Below are positions 34,191-43,062 of a stretch of 64,000 nucleotides of DNA, piece by piece. Source of the DNA: JAFAHD01 sp963772515. GTDB taxonomy: Bacteria; Vulcanimicrobiota; Vulcanimicrobiia; Eremiobacterales; Eremiobacteraceae. The stretch lies in NCBI GenBank assembly GCA_963772515.1, contig CAVYXC010000002.1, positions 248,001 through 312,000 on the forward strand. Direction: 5' to 3'. The number at the start of each line of letters is the position of its first letter. The stretch's first letter is position 1. Both the position numbers and the translations under genes were made by a program. The notes beneath the pieces are model-generated. The model saw only the letters and a program-made list of their open reading frames with translations, had not been told where the DNA came from and searched no databases.

Positions 34191-34517
34191 ATGCGTAACC
34201 TAATGCTTTTGTCCGCCCTCGCGCTCATCGCAGCCGCCCTTGTCACCACCACAAGCAAGCCGGCGATGGCGATGACCAACGCCTATTGGACCGGCACGAT
34301 CACACACGTCTCGACCGAGAACGTCAAGGTCGTGGATAAGACCGGCTCCGAGCTCAGTTTCCTAGTGGTGCCGAAATTCAAGAACATCTGGTCGGAAGAC
34401 GGCAAGACGACCTACCAGATGGCCTTCCTAAAACCTGGCATGCTCGTCAACGTCGTCTACGATCAGAAGGCGCTCGGTGCGCGCCATGCCGACAAGATCA
34501 TAGTCCTGCGCTATTAG
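34191..34517 (+). CDS. Small secreted beta-domain protein, tandem paralogue 2
   Basis: A 108-residue secreted protein with a signal peptide (about 1-24, ending AMA). The mature domain repeats the architecture of the upstream gene: GTITHVSTENVKVV, ELSFLVVP, EDGKTTYQM and HADKIIVL. A strong AAAGGAG lies eight bases before this ATG, deciding the start over an ATG at 34170. It overlaps the convergent methyltransferase by 20 bases. Function unknown. Confidence 0.78.
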   Translation: MRNLMLLSALALIAAALVTTTSKPAMAMTNAYWTGTITHVSTENVKVVDKTGSELSFLVVPKFKNIWSEDGKTTYQMAFLKPGMLVNVVYDQKALGARHADKIIVLRY

Positions 34518-35265
34518 GTTTGCGCAGTTTCCAGATGTGCTCGGCAGGCCAGCGGCGCGCCCAGCCTAAGGGGACGTAGTCCGCGTAGGTGGATTCGGCG
34601 GCCTGCGGCGGCTGGATCTCGATGAGGTCCTCGACGGTGAAGCCGCTCCGGCGGAACAGCCGGATCCACTCCCCATACGGCAACTGGAACACGACGGTCT
34701 CGTCGTCTTCGCCGCCGCGCATGCCGAAATACGTGCGCTGCAGCGATTCTTGCACCGCGTCGGCTTCGTCGCTCCAGCACAGCTCGAGGATCGGCGTCGC
34801 CATGTTGAAGGCGAACAGGCCGCCGGGCCGCAGCAAGCGCGCCGCCTCCGGCACCGTGCGTTCCGGATCGGCAAACGACATGGCGCCGTGATCGCAAAAG
34901 ACGATGTCGAAGCTGCCGCCGGGCAGCGGCACGTCCTCGGCGCTCGCGTGCACCAGTGGAAAGTCGACGCCGGCGGCCTCCATGAGGTTGCGCGCGTGCG
35001 CCAGTTGCTCAGCCGATAGATCGAGCCCCACCGGTCTCGCGCCGCGCCGGACCAGGAAGATCGACCACTGCGCCGCGCCGCACCCGAACTCCAAGATGTC
35101 TTTGCCGGCGACGTCTCCCAGCACGTGCAGACGTGCTTCGGGCGTCGCCCACACGCCCCACGCGAGCTCTTTCTTGTCGAGCTGCGAGGCGTGCTTGGCT
35201 TGATACCCGGCGCTCGTGCGGTCCCAGAACTCGCGGTTCTTGCGTTCGTGATCGCGCAGCGTCAT
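34498..35265 (-). CDS. SAM-dependent class I methyltransferase
   Basis: A 255-residue methyltransferase. Motif I is ILEFGCGAAQWS, with VGLDLSAEQLAHARN, AEDVPLPGGSFDIVFCDHGA and LRPGGLFAFNM following in order. It resembles the small-molecule methyltransferases with a DHG motif found in actinobacteria and relatives. The substrate is unknown. It lies nine bases after the MFS transporter gene, suggesting that the two work on one compound (inference). Confidence 0.87.
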   Translation of the reverse strand: MTLRDHERKNREFWDRTSAGYQAKHASQLDKKELAWGVWATPEARLHVLGDVAGKDILEFGCGAAQWSIFLVRRGARPVGLDLSAEQLAHARNLMEAAGVDFPLVHASAEDVPLPGGSFDIVFCDHGAMSFADPERTVPEAARLLRPGGLFAFNMATPILELCWSDEADAVQESLQRTYFGMRGGEDDETVVFQLPYGEWIRLFRRSGFTVEDLIEIQPPQAAESTYADYVPLGWARRWPAEHIWKLRKPNSAGL

Positions 35266-35274
35266 GAAGACCTC

Positions 35275-36501
35275 CTAGCGCGTTTCGTGTCGCAGCGCCG
35301 GCACCGCCGCCGCACCCAGTGCGATGATGAGAAAACCGAACGTCGACAGGATGATCGCCGCGCGAGGTCCATGCACTTGCGCCAGCGCGCCGCCGATCAG
35401 CGTGCCCGGCACGACGCCGATCAGCGCGATCAAGCGCACCGCGGCGAAGACGCGCCCGATCTTCTCGTGCGGCGTCACGCGCATGCGCCAGCTGATGATC
35501 TGCGTCACCTCGAACGATCCGCCGGCGCTTCCGAACGTCCAGAAGGCGATTGCGAACCACAACGTGTGCGCGAAGATGACGGGCACGAAGAGCAACCCGT
35601 CGATCGCGTACGCGATCAGCAACGCCCTGCCGAACGGCCACTTGCCCACGGTGGCGCCGCCGAGCAGCGAGCCGGCGATCGAGCCGAGCGCTAGCACGCC
35701 GTAGCTCAGACCGACCTGCGCGTCGCTGGCGTGGAACTCCAATTTGACGAACGGGATGAACACCACCATCGCCATCATGCCGAAGAGATTGAGCAGCAGA
35801 CTGCAATACGCGACGGACAGCATGGTGCGGTCGTCGTGCATGAAGCGGAAGCCCTCGACGATGTCGGCCCATATCTCGCGCATCGAAGGCAGCGAGCCGG
35901 GTTTGTCGGGTCCCATGCTGGGCACGAGGAGAAGCGAGAGCTGCGACGTCAGATAGGTGAACGCATTGACGACCAGCGCCGGCAGTGCACCGCCCAGCGC
36001 GAACAGCAAACCGCCCAGAGGCGGCGAGATGAGGTTCGAGGTCTGCTCCGCGGCGATGAGCGCCGCAACAGCCCTTCCCGAGCGCTCCCCGCCGACGAGA
36101 TACGGGATACTGGTGGATTGTCCGCCTAGAAAGATGGCGGCCGCGATCGAGACGATGACGATGCCGACGTAGAGCACCGGCAGCGTCAGGGCGTGGCGCC
36201 AGAACAGCACCGCGAACAGCGCGATGATGGCGAAGCGCACGAAGTCGCAGCCGATCATGAGGCGGCGCCGGTCCAAGCGGTCGGCGAGCGATCCGCCGAC
36301 CAATCCGAAGAGCGAGAACGGCAAAAACTCGAGCGCGTAAGTGACGCCGAGGGTGAGCGCCGACCCGGTGAGGTTGAAGACCAAGAGCGGAATGGCGAGC
36401 GCGCGCAATCCGTCGCCGAAATAGCTGAGCAGCTGCCCCGCATAGTAGAGCGAGAAGCTTCGTTCGGCGAAAATACTGCGTGCCGGGTTCGAAACCGCCA
36501 T
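35275..36501 (-). CDS. MFS transporter (enterobactin exporter/macrolide efflux type)
   Basis: A 408-residue major facilitator protein with about 12 hydrophobic segments. The loop between helices 2 and 3 carries GGSLADRLDRRRLM, the MFS signature. Overall resemblance is to MFS_3 exporters such as EntS and MefA. It probably exports a small molecule; the partner methyltransferase downstream may modify the same molecule. The ATG at 36501 gives a standard N-terminus. It diverges from lepB2 across 156 bases. Confidence 0.88.
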   Translation of the reverse strand: MAVSNPARSIFAERSFSLYYAGQLLSYFGDGLRALAIPLLVFNLTGSALTLGVTYALEFLPFSLFGLVGGSLADRLDRRRLMIGCDFVRFAIIALFAVLFWRHALTLPVLYVGIVIVSIAAAIFLGGQSTSIPYLVGGERSGRAVAALIAAEQTSNLISPPLGGLLFALGGALPALVVNAFTYLTSQLSLLLVPSMGPDKPGSLPSMREIWADIVEGFRFMHDDRTMLSVAYCSLLLNLFGMMAMVVFIPFVKLEFHASDAQVGLSYGVLALGSIAGSLLGGATVGKWPFGRALLIAYAIDGLLFVPVIFAHTLWFAIAFWTFGSAGGSFEVTQIISWRMRVTPHEKIGRVFAAVRLIALIGVVPGTLIGGALAQVHGPRAAIILSTFGFLIIALGAAAVPALRHETR

Positions 36502-36657
36502 CCAGAGGATGTTTGCCGCCACCCGCACGTGCGCCCTTCGCTGCGCGCCGCGACAAGGGCGCGCGCCCGCGCGCACGGAACACGTCATTCCGTGCGACAG
36601 CCGGCTCCTCGGTGGCACGGCGGCGGTCAACTCGATCCGACCGCTGCGTACGCCATC

Positions 36658-37269
36658 GTGGCTGATGCGAATGCGATTTCCCAGCCGCTGCCGGGCGAGC
36701 TTGCAACCCCCTCTCCGTTCATCCGTGCGCTGGCCCATGCCGCGAAACTCGCCGCAGAAGCGGCTGCTTTGCTTGCCTTGCTCGCGCTGTTCTTCGTGCG
36801 CATGCCGCAGGTCAGCGGCCACTCGATGGAACCGCAGCTGCGTTCCGGCGAGCACGTCGTCATCAACACGCTCGCATACGATTTGCGCGTGGGCGGCGGC
36901 GACCAGCCGCTTTTCGACCATGCGCTCTATCCGATCGAGCGCGGTGACGTCGTCGCGTTCATCCACACCGGCGTCGATGGGCAGCAAGTCTATCTCAAAC
37001 GCGTCATCGGCGTGCCCGGTGACACCGTCGCGATCGCACGCGGCGCGGTGATCCTGGATGGCCAGCCGCTGCTCGAACCGTACGTGTCCTCGCGCGACGG
37101 CGCGAACACGCCGGCGCAGCGCGTGGCCCCTAGCTCGTACTTCGTGCTGGGTGACAATCGCGCAGAGTCCGACGATTCGCGCGCGTTCGGCGCGGTGCCG
37201 CGCACGGCTATCATCGGCCGCGCCCAACTGGTCGTGTGGCCGCTCAACCGTGCCGCGCGCATCCGCTAA
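36658..37269 (+). CDS. lepB: Signal peptidase I (second, single-anchor form)
   Basis: A 203-residue signal peptidase with a single N-terminal transmembrane helix (about 31-47), then catalytic Ser56 in SGHSMEP and Lys114 in YLKRVIGVPGD, and the box E motif GDNRAESDDSRAFG. Gly-His precedes the nucleophile, as in Gram-positive SipS-type enzymes (usually GxSM). The start is GTG. It leads the coupled rbgA-rnhB-yraN operon. Confidence 0.92.
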   Translation: MADANAISQPLPGELATPSPFIRALAHAAKLAAEAAALLALLALFFVRMPQVSGHSMEPQLRSGEHVVINTLAYDLRVGGGDQPLFDHALYPIERGDVVAFIHTGVDGQQVYLKRVIGVPGDTVAIARGAVILDGQPLLEPYVSSRDGANTPAQRVAPSSYFVLGDNRAESDDSRAFGAVPRTAIIGRAQLVVWPLNRAARIR

Positions 37270-38062
37270 AGACACGGCCGCCGCCAGCTGGTTCCCGGGC
37301 CATATGGCCGCGGGGATGCGCGCGCTCGACGAATTCGCCGGACTCATCGACCTGGTCGTCGAGGTGCGCGACGCGCGCGTGCCGGCGGCCACCGCGGTCG
37401 CCTCGCTGCACCCCAAACTGCGCCCCAAGGCCCGTCTAATCGTGCTCAACCGCGAGGACCTCGCCGACCCGCGCGCGACGACGTCGTGGGTGCGTGCCTT
37501 GCGCGCGCAGTGGCCGGCCTACGCGACGATCGGCACCCATGCGGCGACGCTGCGCGCGGTCCGCGCAGCCATCGTGGCTGCGCCGCGTCGACGCGCCGTG
37601 CTGCACGTGGCGGTGGTCGGCGCGCCCAACACGGGCAAGTCGTCGGTCATCAACGGACTGAGCCGCCGCAAACGCGCGCGCGCGCAGGACCGGGCGGGCG
37701 TGACGCGCCACGCGCAGTGGCTTGCGCTCGAGCCGGGCATCGAATTGTTGGACACGCCCGGCGTGCTGCCGCCTAAGATCGTCGATCGCGACGCGGCGTG
37801 GCAGCTCGCCGCGTGTGGTTGTCTGCCCGAAACCGCCTACGACGCCGAAGAGGTCGTCGAACGTCTGGACGCGTGGCTGCGAGAACACGGCCCAACGCAT
37901 GCCGCAGCGCGCGTGTCCATCGAAGAATTCGCGCGCGCGCGCGGGATGCTGCGCAAGGGCGGCGAAGTCGACCGCGCCGGCGCAGCCCGCACGTTGCTCG
38001 TCGAATTCCGCGCAGGAACGCTCGGCCGCTTCACGTTCGAACTTCCGAGAGAGGCTTCGTGA
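37250..38062 (+). CDS. rbgA: Ribosome biogenesis GTPase (YlqF/RbgA family)
   Basis: A 270-residue circularly permuted GTPase. The G4-like motif LNREDLAD comes first, then the P-loop GAPNTGKSSVIN, then G3 in LLDTPGVLPP. SWFPGHMAAGMRALDE near the start is the RbgA signature, and the C-terminal ANTAR-like helical domain is present. It acts late in 50S assembly. The G4 reads NRED where NKxD is usual. The start is GTG and overlaps lepB2 by 20 bases; the stop overlaps rnhB by four. Confidence 0.94.
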   Translation: MPRASAKDTAAASWFPGHMAAGMRALDEFAGLIDLVVEVRDARVPAATAVASLHPKLRPKARLIVLNREDLADPRATTSWVRALRAQWPAYATIGTHAATLRAVRAAIVAAPRRRAVLHVAVVGAPNTGKSSVINGLSRRKRARAQDRAGVTRHAQWLALEPGIELLDTPGVLPPKIVDRDAAWQLAACGCLPETAYDAEEVVERLDAWLREHGPTHAAARVSIEEFARARGMLRKGGEVDRAGAARTLLVEFRAGTLGRFTFELPREAS

Positions 38063-38718
38063 CTTCCAAAGAACGTCAGCGCCTTCGCCGGTTGCACGCC
38101 TACGAACGCGCCGCTTGGGAGAGCGGCGCTCGCTACATCTGCGGCGTCGACGAAGTCGGACGAGGCCCGCTGGCAGGACCGGTCGTCGCCGGCGCGGTGA
38201 TCATCTCGGCCCCGCTGCGTCTTGAATTCCTCAACGACAGCAAACAAGTGACCGAGCTGCGGCGCATCGAGCTCGATGCGTCCATCCGCGCGCACGCGGT
38301 GTGCGTCTCGCTCGGCTGGGTCGAACCCGATGAGATCGACCGCATCAACATCTTGGCGGCGACCAAAGTGGCGATGAATCGCGCGCTGGCGGGCTTGAGC
38401 CAAGCGCCATGCCGCGTCTTCGTCGACGCGCTCTCGATCCCGGGGTGCCCGTTTCCACAATCGCCGATCGTGGGCGGCGACCGCAAGTCCGCCGCCATCG
38501 CCGCCGCGAGCATCGTGGCCAAAGTCGCACGCGACGCGTTCATGGCGCGCATGGAAGCCGAGTATCCAGGCTACGGTTTTGCCGAGCACAAAGGCTACAG
38601 CACGGCGTCGCACTTCGACGCGCTCGACCGTCTGGGTCCCTGCGCCATCCACCGCCGCTCGTTCATGCCGGTCGTCTCGCCGAGGCTCAAATTCATGTAC
38701 GAGAGCGATGCATCGTGA
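38059..38718 (+). CDS. rnhB: Ribonuclease HII
   Basis: A 219-residue RNase HII. The catalytic DEVGRGPLAGPVVAGAV (Asp31, Glu32), VFVDAL, and the GGDRKSAAIAAASIVAKVARD block are present, followed by YGFAEHKGYST. It removes ribonucleotides from DNA. The GTG start overlaps the rbgA stop (GTGA), and its own stop overlaps yraN in the same way. Confidence 0.97.
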   Translation: MTSKERQRLRRLHAYERAAWESGARYICGVDEVGRGPLAGPVVAGAVIISAPLRLEFLNDSKQVTELRRIELDASIRAHAVCVSLGWVEPDEIDRINILAATKVAMNRALAGLSQAPCRVFVDALSIPGCPFPQSPIVGGDRKSAAIAAASIVAKVARDAFMARMEAEYPGYGFAEHKGYSTASHFDALDRLGPCAIHRRSFMPVVSPRLKFMYESDAS

Positions 38719-39092
38719 CGCGCACCAAGACGGGCTCGACCGTTGCCGCCGGCAGCGCTGCTGAGACGGCCGCCGCGACCTTCCTGCGCGACCGCGGCTA
38801 TCACGTGCTCGAGCGCAATTTCCGCTGCCGCGGAGGCGAGATCGATCTAATCGCGCTTGACGGAGGCACGCTGGTCTTCGTCGAGGTCAAGATGCGGCGC
38901 ACGCTGAGCAGGGGCGCGCCGGTCGAGGCCGTCACAGCGCTCAAACAGTCGCGCGTGGCGCGCGCCGCCCAATCGTATCTCGCGTTCTCGGGGCGCGTCT
39001 TCCCCCGCATCCGGTTCGACGTCATCAGCGTCATGCGCACGTCCGCCCGAACCGAGATCACGCACTTCAAAGCGGCGTTCCAAGCGATCTGA
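38715..39092 (+). CDS. yraN: UPF0102 family protein YraN
   Basis: A 125-residue predicted PD-(D/E)XK nuclease-fold protein. The active-site-like pattern is RGGEIDLIALDG followed by LVFVEVKMR, preceded by AAATFLRDRGYHVLERNFR. yraN commonly follows rnhB. Its function is unproven, although a role in DNA processing or competence has been proposed. The GTG start overlaps the rnhB stop; the TGA shares one base with the kinase ATG. Confidence 0.95.
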   Translation: MTRTKTGSTVAAGSAAETAAATFLRDRGYHVLERNFRCRGGEIDLIALDGGTLVFVEVKMRRTLSRGAPVEAVTALKQSRVARAAQSYLAFSGRVFPRIRFDVISVMRTSARTEITHFKAAFQAI

Positions 39093-40102
39093 TGCAGCTG
39101 CTGGCCGGCGCGGTCTTGGCCGACCGCTATCGCATCGTCGAACGCATCGGCTCCGGGGGCATGGGCGAAGTCTACCGCGGATACGACCATGGGCTCGAGC
39201 GCGAAGTCGCCATCAAAGTGCTTGCCGCGCATTCGGACGACGTCAATCGCCGCTTCCTGGCCGAAGCGCAGGCGATGGCGCGGCTCAACCATCCGAATAT
39301 CGTGGCGGTCTACGACGTCGGCATGGACGCCCACGTCTCATACATCATCATGGAGTGCGTGCATGGCGCGACGATCCGCGACATCGACCGGAGCAGTTGC
39401 ACCATCGCCGGCGCGATCGATCTCGTGCTGCAAGTCGTCGGTGCGCTTGCGTTCGCGCACGAGCACGACGTGGTGCATCGCGACATCAAGCCGGGCAATG
39501 TGATCGTCGGCGAGGACGGCGTGGTCAAAGTGACCGACTTCGGCCTCGCACGGCGCATGTCCGACGTCGGCAACCTGTCGCAAAGCTCCGAGATCGTCGG
39601 CACCGTCGCATACCTGCCGCCGGAGCGTTTCATGGGCAAGACCGGAGATCGATCGAGCGACCTCTATTCGGTCGGCGTGCTGATCTACGAACTGGTGACG
39701 GGCTCGTTGCCGTTCGCCGAGTCATCCGAGGACCTCGTGTCGACGATGATCGCGCATGTCAATGAAGTGCCGCGACCGCCTCGCCTGCTCAATCCGGCCA
39801 CTCCGCCGGAGCTCGACCGCATCGTCGTGCGCCTGCTGGAGGCCGAACCGCAGCGCCGGTTTTCCGACGCGCCTGCGTTGCGCGCTGCGCTTGAGTCCGC
39901 TCGCGAGCGCGGCGGACCGGGCTGGTCGACCACGTTGCCGCCGGCGACGTCATCGCAGTCCGCACTGTCGCGCAGCGCATACGCTGAAGCGCTCGCCCTG
40001 ATGGAACGAGGCATCCACGCAGGCCGCGGCGGCGATGCGGATGCCGCGCAACGCTCGTACCGCGAAGCGATCGACATCGTGACGCAGGAGCGCGAGCGCT
40101 GA
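39092..40102 (+). CDS. Serine/threonine protein kinase (PknB-like, soluble)
   Basis: A 336-residue Hanks-type kinase. The Gly-rich loop GSGGMGEVYRG, the ATP lysine in VAIKVL, the catalytic loop VVHRDIKPGN, DFG in VTDFGLARR, and the GTVAYLPPERFMG activation/P+1 region are all intact, so it should be active. There is no transmembrane or PASTA region. A linker leads to a C-terminal helical pair that looks like one TPR (YAEALALMERGIHAG). Its position in a run with a small membrane protein and a Usp protein suggests local signalling (inference). Confidence 0.94.
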   Translation: MQLLAGAVLADRYRIVERIGSGGMGEVYRGYDHGLEREVAIKVLAAHSDDVNRRFLAEAQAMARLNHPNIVAVYDVGMDAHVSYIIMECVHGATIRDIDRSSCTIAGAIDLVLQVVGALAFAHEHDVVHRDIKPGNVIVGEDGVVKVTDFGLARRMSDVGNLSQSSEIVGTVAYLPPERFMGKTGDRSSDLYSVGVLIYELVTGSLPFAESSEDLVSTMIAHVNEVPRPPRLLNPATPPELDRIVVRLLEAEPQRRFSDAPALRAALESARERGGPGWSTTLPPATSSQSALSRSAYAEALALMERGIHAGRGGDADAAQRSYREAIDIVTQERER

Positions 40103-40103
40103 C

Positions 40104-40307
40104 ATGCTTGGCCGCCTGCGCTTCAAGATCGTCACCTCGTTCGCCATCGCCGTGCTGGGCATCATCGCGCTCGTGCGCTTGACCGCGATCGCGCCGCCCT
40201 CGAGCGAAACCGCTTTCGCCTATCTGGTGCTCGGCTTGCTCATCGCGGCCGCCGTGTGGCGCGGCTTCATCTACCTGCGCGCTGCGCGCGGACCGGCACG
40301 CCCATGA
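40104..40307 (+). CDS. Small two-pass membrane protein
   Basis: A 67-residue protein with two hydrophobic helices (about 9-29 and 37-57), a basic N-terminus and a basic C-terminus. No family is recognised. It begins one base after the kinase stop and ends seven bases before the Usp gene, so it belongs to the same unit. Confidence 0.6.
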   Translation: MLGRLRFKIVTSFAIAVLGIIALVRLTAIAPPSSETAFAYLVLGLLIAAAVWRGFIYLRAARGPARP

Positions 40308-40314
40308 GTCGCAC

Positions 40315-40932
40315 GTGGTGATGCCTGAGCCGCTCGGCATCGTCGTCGCGCTGGTCGTCGTAGGCGCGGTGACCTCGACGTTGTACTGGATGCTGCACCC
40401 CGCGCTAAGCCGCTCAGCGCTCATCGCGCAGACCGCCTCGACCCAGGCGAGCGAGATCTCCGGCAAAGTGCTGGTCGTCTTCTCGAGCGACATCAACTCG
40501 CTCGTCTTGATGGCGCTTGCCGCTCGCATGGCCAAGCGGCAGCAGGCCACGGTGGTGGCGATCTACGTGATCGAGGTGCCGTATACGCTGCCGATCGAAG
40601 CCGACTTGCCGCAAGCCGAACGGCGTGCGCTCGATTCGTTGAACGCCGCCGAGGAGGTCGCTCGTAAGGCGGGCGTCGACATCGAGACCCGCATGATTCG
40701 CGACCGCCAAACGGGAACCGCCATCGTCCGGGCGGCGCAGGAAGAGAGCGCGAGCCTCATCGTCATGGGCACGTATCGCGAACACGGCTATGCCGGCGCG
40801 CCGCTCGCCAAGGCGATCGAGTTCGTGACGACGCATGCGATGACCGACGTATTGATCGGCGTGTCCAGCATCGATGCGAAGAGCATGCTCAGCGTCGCGC
40901 CGGCCGATGTGAACGCAGACAAGGGGAAATGA
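40315..40932 (+). CDS. Membrane-anchored universal stress protein (UspA domain)
   Basis: A 205-residue protein with an N-terminal transmembrane helix (GIVVALVVVGAVTSTLYWML) followed by a UspA domain. The ATP-type nucleotide-binding motif is visible as MGTYREHGYAGAPLAKAIEFV near the end, with VLVVFSSDINSLVLMALA as strand 1. Usp proteins are usually soluble, so the anchor is unusual. The GTG at 40315 or the ATG two codons later may be used. It overlaps the next gene by an ATGA. Confidence 0.82.
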   Translation: MVMPEPLGIVVALVVVGAVTSTLYWMLHPALSRSALIAQTASTQASEISGKVLVVFSSDINSLVLMALAARMAKRQQATVVAIYVIEVPYTLPIEADLPQAERRALDSLNAAEEVARKAGVDIETRMIRDRQTGTAIVRAAQEESASLIVMGTYREHGYAGAPLAKAIEFVTTHAMTDVLIGVSSIDAKSMLSVAPADVNADKGK

Positions 40933-41630
40933 AGAGGATGAGAGCTATCGGCGGGGTGAGCGCGGGTTTCGGCGTCGTATGCGCGGCCTTCATCTTGCTA
41001 GGTGCCGCGACCCCCAGCGCGCCTCCGCCTGCGCCCGCGTCTGCGGCGCCCATGACTCCCGATCAGTGGGTCGCCAAGTACCAAACCGCGTGGGATGCGC
41101 TCAAGACCTACCAATGCACCATCACCTCGCGCGAGTACCTCAACGGCCACGTCCAGGACCGGGTCTACGTCATCAAATTCCAAAAACCGACGTCGGTGCG
41201 GCTCGATATCGTCGGCGGCGACGGCAAGGGCAGCGCGGCGGTGTGGCAGGGCGGCGACATGGTGAACGGCCACCAGGGCGGCTTCTTGTCGATGATCCAC
41301 CTGAACCTCAACATCCACAACAAGATCGCGACCACGATGCGCGGACGGACCATCGCTCAGGCGAGTTTCGGCGCCGCGCTCGACGAGATCAAATCGATCA
41401 AATGGAAGTCGACCGACGTGACGGTCGACGGCGACCGCTACACGATGACCGGGGTGCCCGTAGATCCGTCGCAGGACGAGGGCATCATCAAAGAAGTCAT
41501 GACGCTCGGCGCTAACGGCTTGCCTGTCGAGCTGACCGAGTATGAGGGCAGCGGCACGGTAGCGCGACACGAGACGTACACCGACGTGCAGATCAACATC
41601 ACGCTGCCCGATTCGACCTGGCACATCTGA
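40929..41630 (+). CDS. Exported LolA-like / DUF1571-type protein
   Basis: A 233-residue protein with a signal peptide (about 8-28) and a Pro/Ala linker. The mature part begins with YQTAWDALKTYQCTITSREY and continues as beta strands (DRVYVIKFQKPTSVRLDI, VTVDGDRYTMTGVPVD, ETYTDVQINITLP), as in DUF1571 and outer-membrane lipoprotein sorting proteins. It probably binds a lipid or acyl chain in the envelope (inference). ATGA overlap with the Usp gene. Confidence 0.72.
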   Translation: MKRMRAIGGVSAGFGVVCAAFILLGAATPSAPPPAPASAAPMTPDQWVAKYQTAWDALKTYQCTITSREYLNGHVQDRVYVIKFQKPTSVRLDIVGGDGKGSAAVWQGGDMVNGHQGGFLSMIHLNLNIHNKIATTMRGRTIAQASFGAALDEIKSIKWKSTDVTVDGDRYTMTGVPVDPSQDEGIIKEVMTLGANGLPVELTEYEGSGTVARHETYTDVQINITLPDSTWHI

Positions 41631-41649
41631 TCAGCGGACCCGCTAGCTC

Positions 41650-41988
41650 TTAGACCTCGCCGATCGCCGCGCGGTCGTCGAGTTCCGCACTTGCATCCTC
41701 GTGGGCCTGGCGTAGCGCGAGCAGCGATTGATGACGGGTCACATCTTTGGGATCGGGCGTCGCGTCGGCGCCGAGATCGCCGGTCTCGAACACGCCGTAC
41801 TTCTTTTCGAGCGCACTGACATAGGAGTCGATGTCGGTGCGCACTTCGTCGAACTCTTTGAGCAAGCGCTGCAGCTCAGGCGTCAGCGAATGCTCGACCG
41901 CGGCAAGGCGTTCGGCATCGTCTGGCCCTGTGAATTTCTTCCAGCGCGCGACCATCGGATCCAACCGCTCCCAGATCTGCTCCGCCAT
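41650..41988 (-). CDS. Small acidic helical protein downstream of sugar transporter
   Basis: A 112-residue soluble, charged, mostly helical protein (LQRLLKEFDEVRTDIDSYVSALEKKYG) with no recognised domain. It follows the permease gene after six bases, with a perfect AAGGAG in the gap, so it is the last gene of the transporter operon. Function unknown. Confidence 0.65.
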   Translation of the reverse strand: MAEQIWERLDPMVARWKKFTGPDDAERLAAVEHSLTPELQRLLKEFDEVRTDIDSYVSALEKKYGVFETGDLGADATPDPKDVTRHQSLLALRQAHEDASAELDDRAAIGEV

Positions 41989-41994
41989 ATCTCC

Positions 41995-43062
41995 TTATCC
42001 TGGCGCGAAGTAGCGCTTGCGCAGCTCGTCAAGCAGTACCGCTGCTAATATCACCGCGCCGAGCACGACATCCTGCGCGTACGACTGCACGTTCAGCAAA
42101 TTCATCAGATTATACAACATGCCGATGAGCAGCGCGCCGACGAACGTGCCTACCAATGACCCGCGCCCGCCCATAAGCGACGTGCCTCCGACCACGACAG
42201 CCGCGATCGACTGCAGCTCGTAACCCTCGCCCGATTGCGGGATGCCCGAGTTGAGGCGCGCCGCGAGCAGCAGGCTGGCCACGCCGGCGAGCGCACCCGA
42301 GATGATGTAGACGGATAGTTTGACGCCGAACACGTTGACGCCCGACAGGCGAGCGGCTTCCTCGTTGCCGCCGATCGCATAGACGTAGCGCCCGAAGCGC
42401 GTGCGCGTGAGCACGAAGTGACCGGCCAGCACGACCGCGAGCATGACGATGACGGGCACCGGAATGCCGGGGATGTTGAAGATGTGTCCGATGCCGATCA
42501 GCCCGCTGCCGATGTAATTGAACGCCTGATTGTCGATCTCGATCGGGCGGCCGCCGGTGAACAAGAATGCTGCGCCGCGCGCCATGAGCATCATCGCCAG
42601 CGTCGTGATGAACGGCGGTAAGTTGAAGCGCACCACGGGCAAGCCGTTGATCGAGCCGGCGGCGCCGCCGACGCCGACACCGACCAGCGTCGCCAGCAGG
42701 ACGCCCAGCGCGACCGAGGATTCGCCGGCGAGCACGCCTGCCATCAGCACGCCGGTCAGCGCGATGAGCGAGCCCACCGAGAGGTCGATCCCGGCGGTGA
42801 TGATCACAAATGTCTGGCCCGATGCCAGGATCGCGTTCACCGATATCTGGCGCAGCACGTTGACGACGTTGCCCGGCGCGAGGAAATCGCCGTGCGTGAG
42901 CGCGTTGAGCAGCCCGAGCAAGAGGGCGAGGCCGGCGATGAGGCCTGCGGCGCGCAGCGCGGCGTTGCGCCGGCTGACCGCGGATGCTTTGGCAGCCGCC
43001 GCTTCGGCTGCTTCGACGGCGTGCGGAGGCGGCGGGGGTGGTACCGGCGCGCTCGTGCTCAT
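41995..43062 (-). CDS. rbsC: Ribose-type sugar ABC transporter permease
   Basis: A 355-residue permease of the RbsC/BPD_transp_2 family with about nine to ten transmembrane helices. The cytoplasmic coupling region has YAIGGNEEAARLSGVNV, and FVIITAGIDLSVGS, ALTGV, NLPPFITTLAMM and VVGGTSLMGGRGS are typical. The N-terminal 30 residues are a Pro/Ala-rich extension. It forms the channel with the ATPase encoded just upstream (ATGA overlap). The sugar is not certain; carbohydrate uptake is clear. Confidence 0.93.
   Translation of the reverse strand: MSTSAPVPPPPPPHAVEAAEAAAAKASAVSRRNAALRAAGLIAGLALLLGLLNALTHGDFLAPGNVVNVLRQISVNAILASGQTFVIITAGIDLSVGSLIALTGVLMAGVLAGESSVALGVLLATLVGVGVGGAAGSINGLPVVRFNLPPFITTLAMMLMARGAAFLFTGGRPIEIDNQAFNYIGSGLIGIGHIFNIPGIPVPVIVMLAVVLAGHFVLTRTRFGRYVYAIGGNEEAARLSGVNVFGVKLSVYIISGALAGVASLLLAARLNSGIPQSGEGYELQSIAAVVVGGTSLMGGRGSLVGTFVGALLIGMLYNLMNLLNVQSYAQDVVLGAVILAAVLLDELRKRYFAPG

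Noticed and set aside
35009..36706. A 565-codon minus-strand frame spanning the methyltransferase and MFS genes.
   Set aside because: It is extremely Arg/His-rich and runs out of frame through two recognisable genes on the same strand.
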